Virus record (IMG/VR): IMGVR_UViG_3300030102_003985
Coordinates: 1-21,629 of that record
DNA: 21,629 nucleotides
Source of the DNA: a virus
Reading direction: 5' to 3' (one strand)
The notes beneath the pieces are model-generated. The model saw only the letters and a list, made by a program, of their open reading frames with translations. It made no database searches and was not told the origin of the DNA. Shown here in pieces: positions 1 to 8,523 of this stretch. The first letter of the stretch is position 1. Every line of letters starts with the position of its first letter. The position numbers were made by a program, and so were the translations under genes.

Positions 1-1
1 G

Positions 2-1663
2 GGTTCTGCAGAAACAGTTAACTTAGCTACAATATCGAGTGATGCTAGATATGGAATACTATCAAAAAGTGGAGCTGATGCTAAAAAAATGTTTACCGAC
101 AAAGTGGTACCAATATCTATCAACTATCCGTTCTTTTTCAAGCCGATTCAAGACGGTATGGATAGACCTAAAAGTGAGCTTGCTTATCGTGTTCCTGCAA
201 GTAAGTTTACGCGTAGAAAAATTACGGCGAACGAAGCGCAGGAAGAGCTGGTTGGACTTGACACTACTATTGATTGGAAAAACACAGGTGATAACAGCTA
301 CGATGGTGAAAAGCTTAACTTGTTAGTACACGATGAAAGCGGTAAGTGGGAAAGGCCTGATAATATTCTAAACAACTGGCGAGTAACTAAAACTTGTTTA
401 AGGCTAGGTGCTCGTGTAGTTGGTAAATGTATGATGGGATCTACGAGTAACTCGTTAGACAAAGGTGGTAATAACTTTAAAAAGTTATACCAAGATAGTG
501 ATGTAACAAAAAGAAATAGAAATGGTCAAACCCGCTCTGGTTTATATTCTTTGTTTATCCCAATGGAATGGAACTATGAAGGATTTATTGATGAGTTTGG
601 AAGACCAGTGTTTGATTCTCCAACACAAGACGTTAATGGACCTCACGGTGAACTAATAGATATAGGCGTTATATCGCATTGGGAAAACGAAGCGGAAGGA
701 TTAAAAGGAGATCAAGATGCTTTAAACGAATTTTATCGACAGTTTCCAAGAACTGAAGAGCATGCGTTTAGAGATGAAACAAAAAACAGCTTGTTTAATC
801 TTGCTAAGATATACGAGCAAATAGATTATAATGAAGGAATAAGAAACTCTTCAGTAATAACTACTGGAAGTTTTCAATGGCAAAACGGCGTTAAAGATAC
901 TAAAGTAATATTTACACCAGATCCTAACGGCAGGTTTAAAGTAAGTTGGGTTCCATCATATAATCTACAAAATAGAGTGATAATAAAAAATGGAACTAAA
1001 TATCCAGGCAATGAACACGTTGGTGCTTTTGGCTGTGATAGTTATGATATTAGCGGTACAGTAGATGGTAAAGGATCTAATGGCTCGCTTCATGGATTAA
1101 CAAAGTTTTCAATGGAAGAAGCTCCTGCTAGTGAGTTTTTTCTTGAATATATCGCTAGACCACAAACCGCTGAAATATTTTTTGAAGATGTACTAATGGC
1201 TTGTATATTTTATGGCATGCCAATACTTGCAGAAAATAATAAACCAAGATTACTATATTATTTTAAACGCAGAGGCTATAGAGGTTTTAGCATGAATAGA
1301 CCAGATAAAACTTGGAACAATCTTTCTAAAGCTGAAAAAGAAATAGGTGGTATACCTAACTCTAGTGAAGATATAAAACAAGCACATGCCGCTGCAATTG
1401 AAATGTACATTAACGATCATGTAGGTAATCTTGAAAATGGAGAGTACGGTAATATGTACTTTAATGAAACCTTGCTTGACTGGAGTAAATTTGATATTAA
1501 CAAAAGAACAAAGCACGATGCCTCGATAAGTAGCGGGTTAGCTATAATGGCTTGCAACAGACATTTATACTATCCTGTTCCAGAAAGACCAAAGCCAAAA
1601 CTAAATATAAACATTGCTAGATATTCTAACAAAGGTAGTACCTCAAGAATAATAAAAGATTAA
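2..1663 (+). CDS. terL: Terminase large subunit, 5'-partial (C-terminal 553 residues)
   Basis: Packaging motor subunit that pumps DNA through the portal and cuts concatemers. The frame is open from base 2, so the gene begins before the window and the first internal ATG (base 89) is not the start. The Walker A and B part of the ATPase lies outside; the first visible residues (GSAETVNLA) may directly follow the ATPase coupling motif. The C-terminal half fits an RNase H-like terminase nuclease. Counting from the first visible codon, candidate metal-binding acids are D346 in GCDSYDISG, E411 in LAENNKPRLLYYF and D506 in HDASISSG. Spacing and the Arg-rich strand after E411 fit the family. The stop is followed by TAATATG, leading straight into the portal gene. 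Family assignment is confident; catalytic residues are read by eye. Confidence 0.88.
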   Translation, partial: GSAETVNLATISSDARYGILSKSGADAKKMFTDKVVPISINYPFFFKPIQDGMDRPKSELAYRVPASKFTRRKITANEAQEELVGLDTTIDWKNTGDNSYDGEKLNLLVHDESGKWERPDNILNNWRVTKTCLRLGARVVGKCMMGSTSNSLDKGGNNFKKLYQDSDVTKRNRNGQTRSGLYSLFIPMEWNYEGFIDEFGRPVFDSPTQDVNGPHGELIDIGVISHWENEAEGLKGDQDALNEFYRQFPRTEEHAFRDETKNSLFNLAKIYEQIDYNEGIRNSSVITTGSFQWQNGVKDTKVIFTPDPNGRFKVSWVPSYNLQNRVIIKNGTKYPGNEHVGAFGCDSYDISGTVDGKGSNGSLHGLTKFSMEEAPASEFFLEYIARPQTAEIFFEDVLMACIFYGMPILAENNKPRLLYYFKRRGYRGFSMNRPDKTWNNLSKAEKEIGGIPNSSEDIKQAHAAAIEMYINDHVGNLENGEYGNMYFNETLLDWSKFDINKRTKHDASISSGLAIMACNRHLYYPVPERPKPKLNINIARYSNKGSTSRIIKD

Positions 1664-1664
1664 T

Positions 1665-4040
1665 ATGGCATACAGAGACATTAAAAATTTTCCAAGTCAA
1701 GTAGTACCTGACGCAGAAAAAATAAGCTATGAGTACGGATTAAAAATAGCTAAAGCTATAGAGTCAGAATGGTTTGACGATACACAAGCAACAGGTCATA
1801 CAGGTTACTCAAGATATAATGGTAATCAAAGAGAGTTTCATAGATTAAGGTTATACGCTAGAGGAGAACAATCAATACAAAAATACAAAGATGAGTTATC
1901 TATTAATGGTGATTTATCTTATTTAAACTTAGACTGGAAGCCAGTTCCTATTATTCCAAAGTTTGTAGACATAGTCGTCAATGGTATGTCTGAGAGAAAC
2001 TACGATATAAAAGCTTTTTCACAAGATCCTTTTGGCATAAAGAAAAGAACTGAGTACATGGAAAGTGTACTTAGAGACATGAGAACAAAAGAATTTAAAG
2101 AAGCCGCTAAACAAGATCTTAATATAAACTTGTTTAACAACGATCCTCAAAAACTACCTGAGTCTGAAGAAGAGCTAGAGCTGCACATGCAGCTTACTTA
2201 CAAGCAAGCAACAGAACTAGCAGAAGAGCAAGCTATAAACGTGTTAATGAATGGTAATAACTATGATTTAATAAGAAAAAGATTATACTATGATTTAACA
2301 GTATTAGGTATGGCATGCGTTAAAACATGCTTCAATACTTCTGAAGGTGTTACTGTAGACTATGTAGATCCAGCAAATATTGTTTATTCATATACTGAGT
2401 CACCATACTTTGATGATTTGTATTATATAGGTGAAGTAAAAAGAATACCTATTAACGAGTTAGTAAAACAATTTCCATTTTTAGAGCACGAAGACTTAGA
2501 AGAAATAAGAAAGAAAAACTATAGCAATTCTGTAGGTACTTACGATAACTATAGGAAAAAAGATTACGATCAAAACAAAATAGACGTATTATATTTTAAC
2601 TACAAAACTTATATGAACGAAGTTTACAAGTTAAAAGAAACAAATACAGGAGCTGATAAGGCTATAGAAAAAGATGATACGTTTGATCCACCTGCAGATT
2701 TACAAGGCGAATATTTTAGCATGAGACGATCTGTAGAGTGTTTATACGAAGGCGCTTTAATACTAGGTACTGATAAGCTTTTAAAGTGGCAGATGTCTAA
2801 AAATATGATGCGACCTAAAAGCGATTTTACTAAAGTTAAAATGAATTATTCTTTAGTTGCACCTAGATTATACAATGGTAAAGTAGAAAGTTTAGTAAGT
2901 CGTATAACTGGTTTTGCAGATATGATACAGCTAACACATTTAAAAATACAACAAGTGTTAGCACGTATAGTACCTGACGGTGTTTATTTAGACGCAGATG
3001 GTTTAGCTGAAATAGATTTAGGTAATGGTACAAACTATAATCCGCAAGAAGCTTTAAACATGTTCTTTCAAACGGGTAGTGTTATTGGTAGATCATATAC
3101 TGTAGATGGTGATCCTAATCCAGGTAAAGTGCCTATACAAGAAATAACTAGTGGTAGTGGTGGTAGCAAAATGCAAGCTTTAATAGGTAATTACAATTAC
3201 TACTTGCAAATGATACGTGATGTAACCGGGCTTAATGAAGCTAGAGATGGTAGTACGCCTGATAGAAACTCTTTAGTAGGTGTTCAAAAGCTAGCAGCCG
3301 CAAATAGTAATACAGCTACTAGACATATACTTCAAGCTGGTTTATTTTTAACGGCTGAAACTGCAGAAAAATTATCACTTAGAATATCAGATATATTAGA
3401 ATATTCGCCAACTAGAGAGGCGTTTATACAAAGTATAGGTGTACATAATGTAGCTACGTTAGAAGAGTTATCAGAGTTGCACTTATACGACTTTGGTATA
3501 TTTATAGAGCTAGCTCCAGATGAAGAAGAAAAGCAAATGCTTGAAAACAATATACAGCAAGCACTAGCTCAAAAGATAATAGCTCTGTCTGACGCTATAG
3601 ATATTAGAGGTACTAAAAACATAAAGCTAGCTAATCAATTATTAAAAATAAAAGAGAAAAAGAAAAAACAATTAGAACAGCAAGCGCAACAACAAAACAT
3701 ACAAGCGCAAGCTCAGGCTAACGCTAAGTCTCAGCAAGTAGCGGCTCAAGCAGAAGTTCAAAAGCAACAGTCATTAATAGACATGCAGATAAAATTAGAG
3801 CAAGCTAAAGCAGAGTTTAAAGCTAAACAGCTAGAACAAGAAGTTGCAGCTAAAGAAAGATTAATGGAAAAAGAGTTTCAAATTAATCAACAGCTTCAAG
3901 GCATGAAACTAAAAGCAGATGCCGAAGGTACTATGTTCAAAGAAGGTCGTAAAGACGCAAGAGAAGATAAAAAATTCGAGTCGTCAGGTAATGATATAGT
4001 AAGTGGACGAGTGAATATGGAAGGCTTCGAGCCTAGATAA
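1665..4040 (+). CDS. Portal protein
   Basis: Forms the dodecameric ring at the unique capsid vertex, the channel for DNA entry and exit. Its place directly after TerL (one base between stop and start, TAATATG) and its 791-residue length fit long portals with a C-terminal barrel (P22 type). Residues about 30-480 hold the mixed alpha/beta body. Around residue 525 the VTGLNEARDGSTPDRNSLVG stretch resembles the conserved 'TGxxxxR(D/E)G...R..VGG' pattern of portals from Bacteroidota phages. Residues about 655-775 are a long Gln/Ala/Lys/Glu-rich helix, predicted coiled coil or barrel. No signal peptide or membrane segment is seen. The tail after residue 770 (KEGRKDAREDKKFESSG) is charged and probably disordered. 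The portal call rests on position, size and architecture. Confidence 0.82.
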   Translation: MAYRDIKNFPSQVVPDAEKISYEYGLKIAKAIESEWFDDTQATGHTGYSRYNGNQREFHRLRLYARGEQSIQKYKDELSINGDLSYLNLDWKPVPIIPKFVDIVVNGMSERNYDIKAFSQDPFGIKKRTEYMESVLRDMRTKEFKEAAKQDLNINLFNNDPQKLPESEEELELHMQLTYKQATELAEEQAINVLMNGNNYDLIRKRLYYDLTVLGMACVKTCFNTSEGVTVDYVDPANIVYSYTESPYFDDLYYIGEVKRIPINELVKQFPFLEHEDLEEIRKKNYSNSVGTYDNYRKKDYDQNKIDVLYFNYKTYMNEVYKLKETNTGADKAIEKDDTFDPPADLQGEYFSMRRSVECLYEGALILGTDKLLKWQMSKNMMRPKSDFTKVKMNYSLVAPRLYNGKVESLVSRITGFADMIQLTHLKIQQVLARIVPDGVYLDADGLAEIDLGNGTNYNPQEALNMFFQTGSVIGRSYTVDGDPNPGKVPIQEITSGSGGSKMQALIGNYNYYLQMIRDVTGLNEARDGSTPDRNSLVGVQKLAAANSNTATRHILQAGLFLTAETAEKLSLRISDILEYSPTREAFIQSIGVHNVATLEELSELHLYDFGIFIELAPDEEEKQMLENNIQQALAQKIIALSDAIDIRGTKNIKLANQLLKIKEKKKKQLEQQAQQQNIQAQAQANAKSQQVAAQAEVQKQQSLIDMQIKLEQAKAEFKAKQLEQEVAAKERLMEKEFQINQQLQGMKLKADAEGTMFKEGRKDAREDKKFESSGNDIVSGRVNMEGFEPR

Positions 4041-4041
4041 T

Positions 4042-4058
4042 AATTTATATTTTATATT
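4042..4058 (+). promoter_or_regulatory. A/T-only translation leader of the scaffold gene
   Basis: The 17 bases before the scaffold ATG contain only A and T. They begin with aatttatatt and run into tatattATGG. The same start and end recur before the gene at 6821. There is no Shine-Dalgarno sequence. It may be a Bacteroidota-type A/T-rich translation initiation region; a promoter role cannot be excluded. Confidence 0.4.
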
Positions 4059-5225
4059 ATGGAAGAAAACAAAGAAAACATTGTTGAAGAAGTTCAGCAA
4101 GAACAAACAGTTGAAGAGACAAAAGATCAAGATACTGTTAAAGTAAAAATGAAAAGCTTTGATACGTCTACTCAAGATGTTTACAAAGTTGATTTAAGTA
4201 AAACTAACGAAGATGCCAATACGGAGCAAAGCACAGATGAGGTTCCTGTTCGCGACGAATCCGAAACTAGCGAAGAAGTTCGTGATGAAAACGTCGAAGA
4301 ACCAATTGAAGAGGTTACCGAACAAAGTGAAGAAGAAAAAAAGTTAGTTGAAGAAGTAAAAGAAGAACCTAAAGTAGAGGTTACTAAAAACGAAAAAGGT
4401 AATATAGAAATAAAAATACCTGACAGCGTAGAAAAATTAGTAAGCTTTATGGAAGAAACTGGTGGGACGTTAGAAGACTACGTGTCTTTAAATAAAGATT
4501 ATTCAGAGATGGATAATCAAGACGCGCTCTACGAGTACTATAAAAAAACAAAGCCGCATTTAACGGCTGAAGAAATAAACTTCTTAATGGAAGATCAGTT
4601 TAGTTATGACGAAGAAACTGATGACGAACGAGACATTAGAAGAAAAAAGCTAGCGTTAAAAGAGCAAGTTGCAAACGCTAAGTCCTTTTTAGACGGGCAA
4701 AAGTCTAAGTATTATGAGGAAGTTAAGTCTAGTGCTAAGCTTACTCAAGAACAACAACAAGCTGTTGAGTTTTTCAATAGCTATAAACAACAAGCTGAAA
4801 CGACTCAGCAGGCTAAAAAAGTTTTTGACGAAAAAACTAATAACGTATTTAACCAAGACTTCAAAGGTTTTGATTTCAATGTAGGTGAAAAAACGTTTAG
4901 GTACAAAGTCAATAACGCAGATGAGATTAAAAATAACCAAAGTGATATTACTAACTTTGTCAAGAAGTTTTTGAATGAAGATGGTACTATGAAAGACGCT
5001 GCAGGTTATCACAAATCTTTATTTACAGCCAGTAATGCTGATGCTATAGCTAGACATTTTTACGAGCAAGGTCGTGCTGATGCTTTAAAAAACTCTTTTG
5101 AGAAAAGCAAAAACATAGACATGCAGCCTAGACAATCTCACCAAGAGGTTGAAGTCGAAGGTACAAAGTACAAAGTGTTAAGTGGCGATAGCTCGTCTAA
5201 GCTTAAATTTAAAATAAAAAATTAA
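4059..5225 (+). CDS. Putative capsid scaffolding protein
   Basis: Probably an internal scaffold that guides capsid assembly. It lies between portal and major capsid genes, the usual place for a scaffold. It is 388 residues long. Residues 1-110 are extremely Glu/Asp/Val-rich and low complexity, likely disordered. Residues about 120-200 (ETGGTLEDYVSLNKDYSEMD and following) form a conserved-looking helical block seen in marine phage proteins at this locus. Residues about 200-275 are Gln/Lys/Glu-rich helix. The C-terminus ends in a Lys-rich strand (KLKFKIKN), which fits a basic capsid-binding tail on an otherwise acidic scaffold. No protease motif was recognised. Scaffold function is inferred from position and composition, not from a diagnostic motif; a minor head protein is the main alternative. 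Confidence 0.65.
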   Translation: MEENKENIVEEVQQEQTVEETKDQDTVKVKMKSFDTSTQDVYKVDLSKTNEDANTEQSTDEVPVRDESETSEEVRDENVEEPIEEVTEQSEEEKKLVEEVKEEPKVEVTKNEKGNIEIKIPDSVEKLVSFMEETGGTLEDYVSLNKDYSEMDNQDALYEYYKKTKPHLTAEEINFLMEDQFSYDEETDDERDIRRKKLALKEQVANAKSFLDGQKSKYYEEVKSSAKLTQEQQQAVEFFNSYKQQAETTQQAKKVFDEKTNNVFNQDFKGFDFNVGEKTFRYKVNNADEIKNNQSDITNFVKKFLNEDGTMKDAAGYHKSLFTASNADAIARHFYEQGRADALKNSFEKSKNIDMQPRQSHQEVEVEGTKYKVLSGDSSSKLKFKIKN

Positions 5226-5247
5226 TTAACGCTTAAAACTTAAAATT

Positions 5248-6762
5248 ATGTCAATTGTAAATGGTGGTTTGTTAAATAGCGTACCTGCTCCACAACAGCA
5301 GACGTTATCTACAAACTATATTGATTTCACAAGTTCAACCACGCAAGGTTGGGCACAACAATACCTGCCAGACTTGATGGAAGCTGAAGCTGAGGTTTTT
5401 GGACCTCGTACAATTTCAGGTTTCTTATCTCAAGTTAGCGCAGAAGAGCCTATGACTTCTGATCAGGTTATCTGGTCTGAGCAAGGTCGTTTACACCTTT
5501 CTTACAAAGGTACTATCGCTAGTTTAACTGGTGGTACTCTGCTAGGTGGTCGATTAACTATTCAAGGTGATATTGATGGCACTGAAACTAACGCTTCAGG
5601 TCCAGCCTTCGTAGCTAACAACCACGGTATTAGAGTAGGTGATACACTTATTATTGCTAGCTCTGAAGCTGTTTGTAAAGCTAGAGTTGAAGCTGTAAGT
5701 ACTGCTACTGTCGATGTAACTCCTTACGGTTTTCAAGATTTATCAACTGCTGGCTTTGCTGCTACTGGCGGAACTAAAGATGTTACTATCTTAGTTTACG
5801 GTTCTGAGTTCAAAAAAGGTGATGACTACCAAGGAACTGCTCAAAGAACTGCTAACGAGCCTGACTTTAAAACTTTCACTAACAAGCCTATCATATTGAA
5901 AGACTACTACGAGATCTCTGGATCTGACGCTTCTCAAGTTGGTTGGGTTGAAGTTTCTGGTGAAGAAGGACAAAGCGGTTACTTATGGTACTTAAAAGCT
6001 GAAGGAGACACAAGAGCTCGTTTTGCTGATTACCTAGAGATCGCTATGATGGAAGCTGAGCTTGGTGTACCTGCTACTGACTTTGTAGATAACGCTTTAG
6101 GATTAACTGGAGCTAACACAGCTGTCGCTGCTACTGGTACTGAAGGTTTATTTGCTGCTATTGAAAGCAGAGGTAATGTTACTACTGGTGTAACTGGTAT
6201 TAACCCTTCAACTGATTTCGACGAGTTCGATTTAATCTTAGCTGAGTTTGACAAGCAAGGTGCTATCGAAGAGAACATGCTATTTGTTAATAGAAGTGTA
6301 TCTTTAGCTATCGATGATATGTTAGCTTCTGTAAACAGATCTAGCAACACTGGTAGTTCTTACGGCGTGTTTAATAACTCTGAGTCTATGGCTTTAAACT
6401 TAGGATTTGAAGGATTCCGTAGAGGATCTTACGACTTCTATAAGTCTGACTTCCGTTATCTAAACGATAAAGCTACTCGTGGATCTATCAACGATGCTAA
6501 CGCAGCTGAAGCAATCAGAGGTGTTATTATCCCTGCTGGTGTATCTACAGTTTACGATCAAACTTTAGGTAGAAACTTAAAGCGTCCGTTCTTACACGTA
6601 CGTTATAGAGCTTCTCAAATGGAAGATCGTAGAATGAAGACATTCGTTACAGGATCTGTTGGTGGAAACATCACTAGCTCTTTAGATGCTATGCAAATTC
6701 ACTTCTTATCTGAAAGATGTTTGATCACTCAAGGTGCTAACAACTTTATGTTAATGAAGTAA
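5248..6762 (+). CDS. Major capsid protein (HK97-fold expected)
   Basis: The most likely main head shell subunit: 504 residues, directly after the scaffold gene and before a strong terminator. The N-terminal part (residues about 20-90, with a QYLPDLMEAEAEVFGPRTI stretch) matches the N-arm/E-loop region of capsid proteins from marine and Bacteroidota phages. Residues about 90-190 look like an inserted beta domain (HGIRVGDTLIIASSEA). Residues about 300-504 form the alpha/beta core with the FLHVRYRASQ and ITQGANNF segments near the end. Codon use differs from its neighbours: CGT arginine and GCT, GGT, ACT and TCT codons are frequent, as expected for the most abundant virion protein. The HK97 fold is established for tailed-phage capsids; assignment here is by position and sequence pattern. 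Confidence 0.83.
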   Translation: MSIVNGGLLNSVPAPQQQTLSTNYIDFTSSTTQGWAQQYLPDLMEAEAEVFGPRTISGFLSQVSAEEPMTSDQVIWSEQGRLHLSYKGTIASLTGGTLLGGRLTIQGDIDGTETNASGPAFVANNHGIRVGDTLIIASSEAVCKARVEAVSTATVDVTPYGFQDLSTAGFAATGGTKDVTILVYGSEFKKGDDYQGTAQRTANEPDFKTFTNKPIILKDYYEISGSDASQVGWVEVSGEEGQSGYLWYLKAEGDTRARFADYLEIAMMEAELGVPATDFVDNALGLTGANTAVAATGTEGLFAAIESRGNVTTGVTGINPSTDFDEFDLILAEFDKQGAIEENMLFVNRSVSLAIDDMLASVNRSSNTGSSYGVFNNSESMALNLGFEGFRRGSYDFYKSDFRYLNDKATRGSINDANAAEAIRGVIIPAGVSTVYDQTLGRNLKRPFLHVRYRASQMEDRRMKTFVTGSVGGNITSSLDAMQIHFLSERCLITQGANNFMLMK

Positions 6763-6770
6763 TTCATATT

Positions 6771-6800
6771 GGTCGGGGCTTCGGCCCCGATCTTTTTTTT
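6771..6800 (+). terminator. Rho-independent terminator with UUCG tetraloop after the capsid gene
   Basis: Eight bases after the capsid stop, 6771-6779 pairs with 6784-6792 (core tcggggc / gccccga) around a TTCG loop closed by C-G, the very stable cUUCGg type. It is followed by an eight-T run (6793-6800). GC-rich stem plus T tract is the classic intrinsic terminator. Since the downstream genes belong to the same structural module, it probably works as a partial terminator that keeps capsid transcripts in excess. Confidence 0.9.
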
Positions 6801-6820
6801 AATTTATATTATATTATATT
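6801..6820 (+). promoter_or_regulatory. A/T-only leader with ATATT repeats
   Basis: Twenty A/T bases between the terminator T tract and the next ATG: aatttatatt followed by repeated atatt. It shares its first ten bases and its tatattATGG end with the leader at 4042-4058. There is no Shine-Dalgarno sequence. It could be an initiation enhancer or contain a -10-like element that restarts transcription after the terminator; the sequence alone does not decide. Confidence 0.35.
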
Positions 6821-7663
6821 ATGGCAAAGAAAAAAACTGCAGCAAAAGCTGCGCCTGAGGTTGAAGTAGCACAGCCAGAAATTAAAGCTACAAACGAAAT
6901 GGTTGAGGTTGTTATTGAAAAGCCAAAGCCAAAAAAACCTGAGTGGGAAATAAAAGATAGAGTGTATTATTTAAAAGGTAGAAAAAAACCTTTAACATAC
7001 GCTATGAGATCTTCTGGCATATACTACTTTGATGAAAAACTAGGATATGAAAGAGAACTTAAGTACACTTCAAATCAAAAAACTCCTTTTGTAGATGAAA
7101 TGAAAGGTGATCAAAGGCTAGAGCATATTGTTTTTGAAAATGGAGCTTTGTTTGTTCCAAGAAATAAAACAGTGTTGCAAAAGCTTTTATCATTATATCA
7201 CCCACACAGAGATCAACTGTTCTATGAATACAAACCTGTTGAAGAAGCTGTTGATGAAATAGCATATCTTGAAATGGAAGTTGAAGCATTAGACTTAGCA
7301 AGATCTATTGATATTGATATGGCTGAAGCTATAATGCGTGTAGAGTTAGGCTCTAGAGTTAGTAAGATGAGTTCTAAGGAACTTAAAAGAGATTTACTAC
7401 TATATGCTCGAAGAAATCCTGCTTTGTTCTTAGAATTAGTTAATGATGATAATGTTCAGCTTAGAAACTTTGCTATTAAGTCTGTTGAGTCAGAACTTAT
7501 AAGTTTATCTAACGATCAAAGAACTTTTAATTGGACTAGCACTGGTAGAAAATTAATGACAGTTCCTTTTGATGAACACCCTTACTCAGCTTTAGCCTCT
7601 TGGTTTAAAACTGACGAAGGTATGGAGGTATACAAAAACGTTGAAAAGCGTTTAAATATGTAA
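6821..7663 (+). CDS. Conserved phage structural-module protein of unknown function
   Basis: A 280-residue protein whose pattern I associate with hypothetical proteins next to capsid genes in uncultured marine phages. Residues 1-45 are Lys/Ala/Pro/Glu-rich and likely disordered (MAKKKTAAKAAP). Residues about 45-125 form a small beta-rich domain (WEIKDRVYYLKGRKKPLTY, then FENGALFVPRNK). Residues about 140-235 are helical, including DIDMAEAIMRVELGSRVSKM and LKRDLLLYARRNP. The end (MTVPFDEHPYSALASWFKTD) looks strongly conserved. No enzyme motif or membrane segment is visible. It is bracketed by two UUCG hairpins, so it may be expressed separately from capsid and connectors. Head decoration, head completion or DNA-end protection are possible roles, none demonstrated. 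Confidence 0.7.
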   Translation: MAKKKTAAKAAPEVEVAQPEIKATNEMVEVVIEKPKPKKPEWEIKDRVYYLKGRKKPLTYAMRSSGIYYFDEKLGYERELKYTSNQKTPFVDEMKGDQRLEHIVFENGALFVPRNKTVLQKLLSLYHPHRDQLFYEYKPVEEAVDEIAYLEMEVEALDLARSIDIDMAEAIMRVELGSRVSKMSSKELKRDLLLYARRNPALFLELVNDDNVQLRNFAIKSVESELISLSNDQRTFNWTSTGRKLMTVPFDEHPYSALASWFKTDEGMEVYKNVEKRLNM

Positions 7664-7668
7664 TTACC

Positions 7669-7712
7669 TTATAGAAGAGTAGCCGCTCTTCGGGGTGGTT
7701 ACTCAACTATAA
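7669..7712 (+). other. Long imperfect RNA hairpin with UUCG loop in the intergenic leader
   Basis: Bases 7669-7674 pair with 7707-7712, then an AA/AA internal loop, then 12 pairs (7677-7688 with 7693-7704, two of them G-U) closing on TTCG at 7689-7692. It is followed by A/T-rich sequence, not a T run, and ends ten bases before the next ATG. It is thus unlikely to be a standard intrinsic terminator on either strand and more likely an mRNA-stability, processing or initiation element. Confidence 0.75.
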
Positions 7713-7722
7713 AAAATTTATT

Positions 7723-8523
7723 ATGCCAATAAATGTAGACACAGTATATCAAAGAGTATTGGCTATAGCTAACAAAGAGCAAAGAGGTTATATTACGCCT
7801 CAAGAATTTAACTTGTTTGCTAATCAAGCTCAACTATATATATTTGAAGAATATTTTCACGATTTAAACCAGTATCTGATGGAGTTAGGTAACGACTCTT
7901 CTTACTCAGATTCTGTAGACTACATAGAAGACAAGCTTTCCTTTTTTAGCGTATACGATGAACCTATATTTTTCTCGCCAAAAGAAGGTTACGTGCCTGG
8001 TGGTAACGCAGATTACGAAATATATAGAATAATAAACGTAAAGCTAAACGGCGTAGACTGCCAACAAAAAACATTTAAAGATCTTGACGCTATGCGAAAA
8101 GGTGTGTTTGCTGTAAAGCCGCACCCAAACAACCCTGTATACATACGTACTTCAAGAGTTTCTGATGAAGTTGCGCCACCACAAACTATAAACAATATTA
8201 AGCTTAGGTTATATACAGCTAGAAATAGTGACGGTGCTATAATGGAAGTGTTAGATCAAGCGTTTTTTCCTACTAATCCAGGCGGTGTTGTAACTATGGA
8301 CTACTTTAAAAAACCTAAAAAAGTAGAGTGGGATTATATTTTAGTTAATGAAAAAGCTTTATATAATGCTAACGGCTCTGTAAACTTTGAACTGCATCCG
8401 TCTGAAGAAACAACTCTTGTATACAGAATATTAGAGTACGCTGGAATAATTATTAACAAGCCAGGTTTAGCTAGCTACGCTAAAGGCGAACTAGCAGAAC
8501 AATCAAATAACGAGAAACGATAA
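7723..8523 (+). CDS. Putative head-tail connector (ring) protein 1
   Basis: A 266-residue protein with an N-terminal helical segment (VYQRVLAIANKEQRGYITPQ and following, residues about 8-55) that I associate with a virion protein widespread in marine and Bacteroidota phages. Residues about 70-200 are beta-rich (YEIYRIINVKLNGV, YIRTSRVSDEVAPP). The C-terminal helix (EETTLVYRILEYAGIIINKP) is typical of small adaptor proteins. It follows the head genes and overlaps the next gene by one base (TAATG), implying coupled translation and a shared assembly step. A ring or adaptor between portal and nozzle is the best fit; this is inference from position, size and fold-like pattern. No catalytic motif is seen. 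Confidence 0.55.
   Translation: MPINVDTVYQRVLAIANKEQRGYITPQEFNLFANQAQLYIFEEYFHDLNQYLMELGNDSSYSDSVDYIEDKLSFFSVYDEPIFFSPKEGYVPGGNADYEIYRIINVKLNGVDCQQKTFKDLDAMRKGVFAVKPHPNNPVYIRTSRVSDEVAPPQTINNIKLRLYTARNSDGAIMEVLDQAFFPTNPGGVVTMDYFKKPKKVEWDYILVNEKALYNANGSVNFELHPSEETTLVYRILEYAGIIINKPGLASYAKGELAEQSNNEKR

Noticed and set aside
89-91. ATG at base 89 as the terminase start
   Set aside because: The same frame is open to the window edge with plausible protein upstream (GSAETVNLATISSDARYG), so the gene begins before the window.
39-326. 95-codon + strand open frame
   Set aside because: It lies in another frame inside the terminase gene, whose frame is open from base 2 and carries family-like sequence.
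7669-7712. Second intrinsic terminator
   Set aside because: The hairpin is strong, but neither strand has a T tract after the stem, so it is listed as an RNA structure of unknown role.
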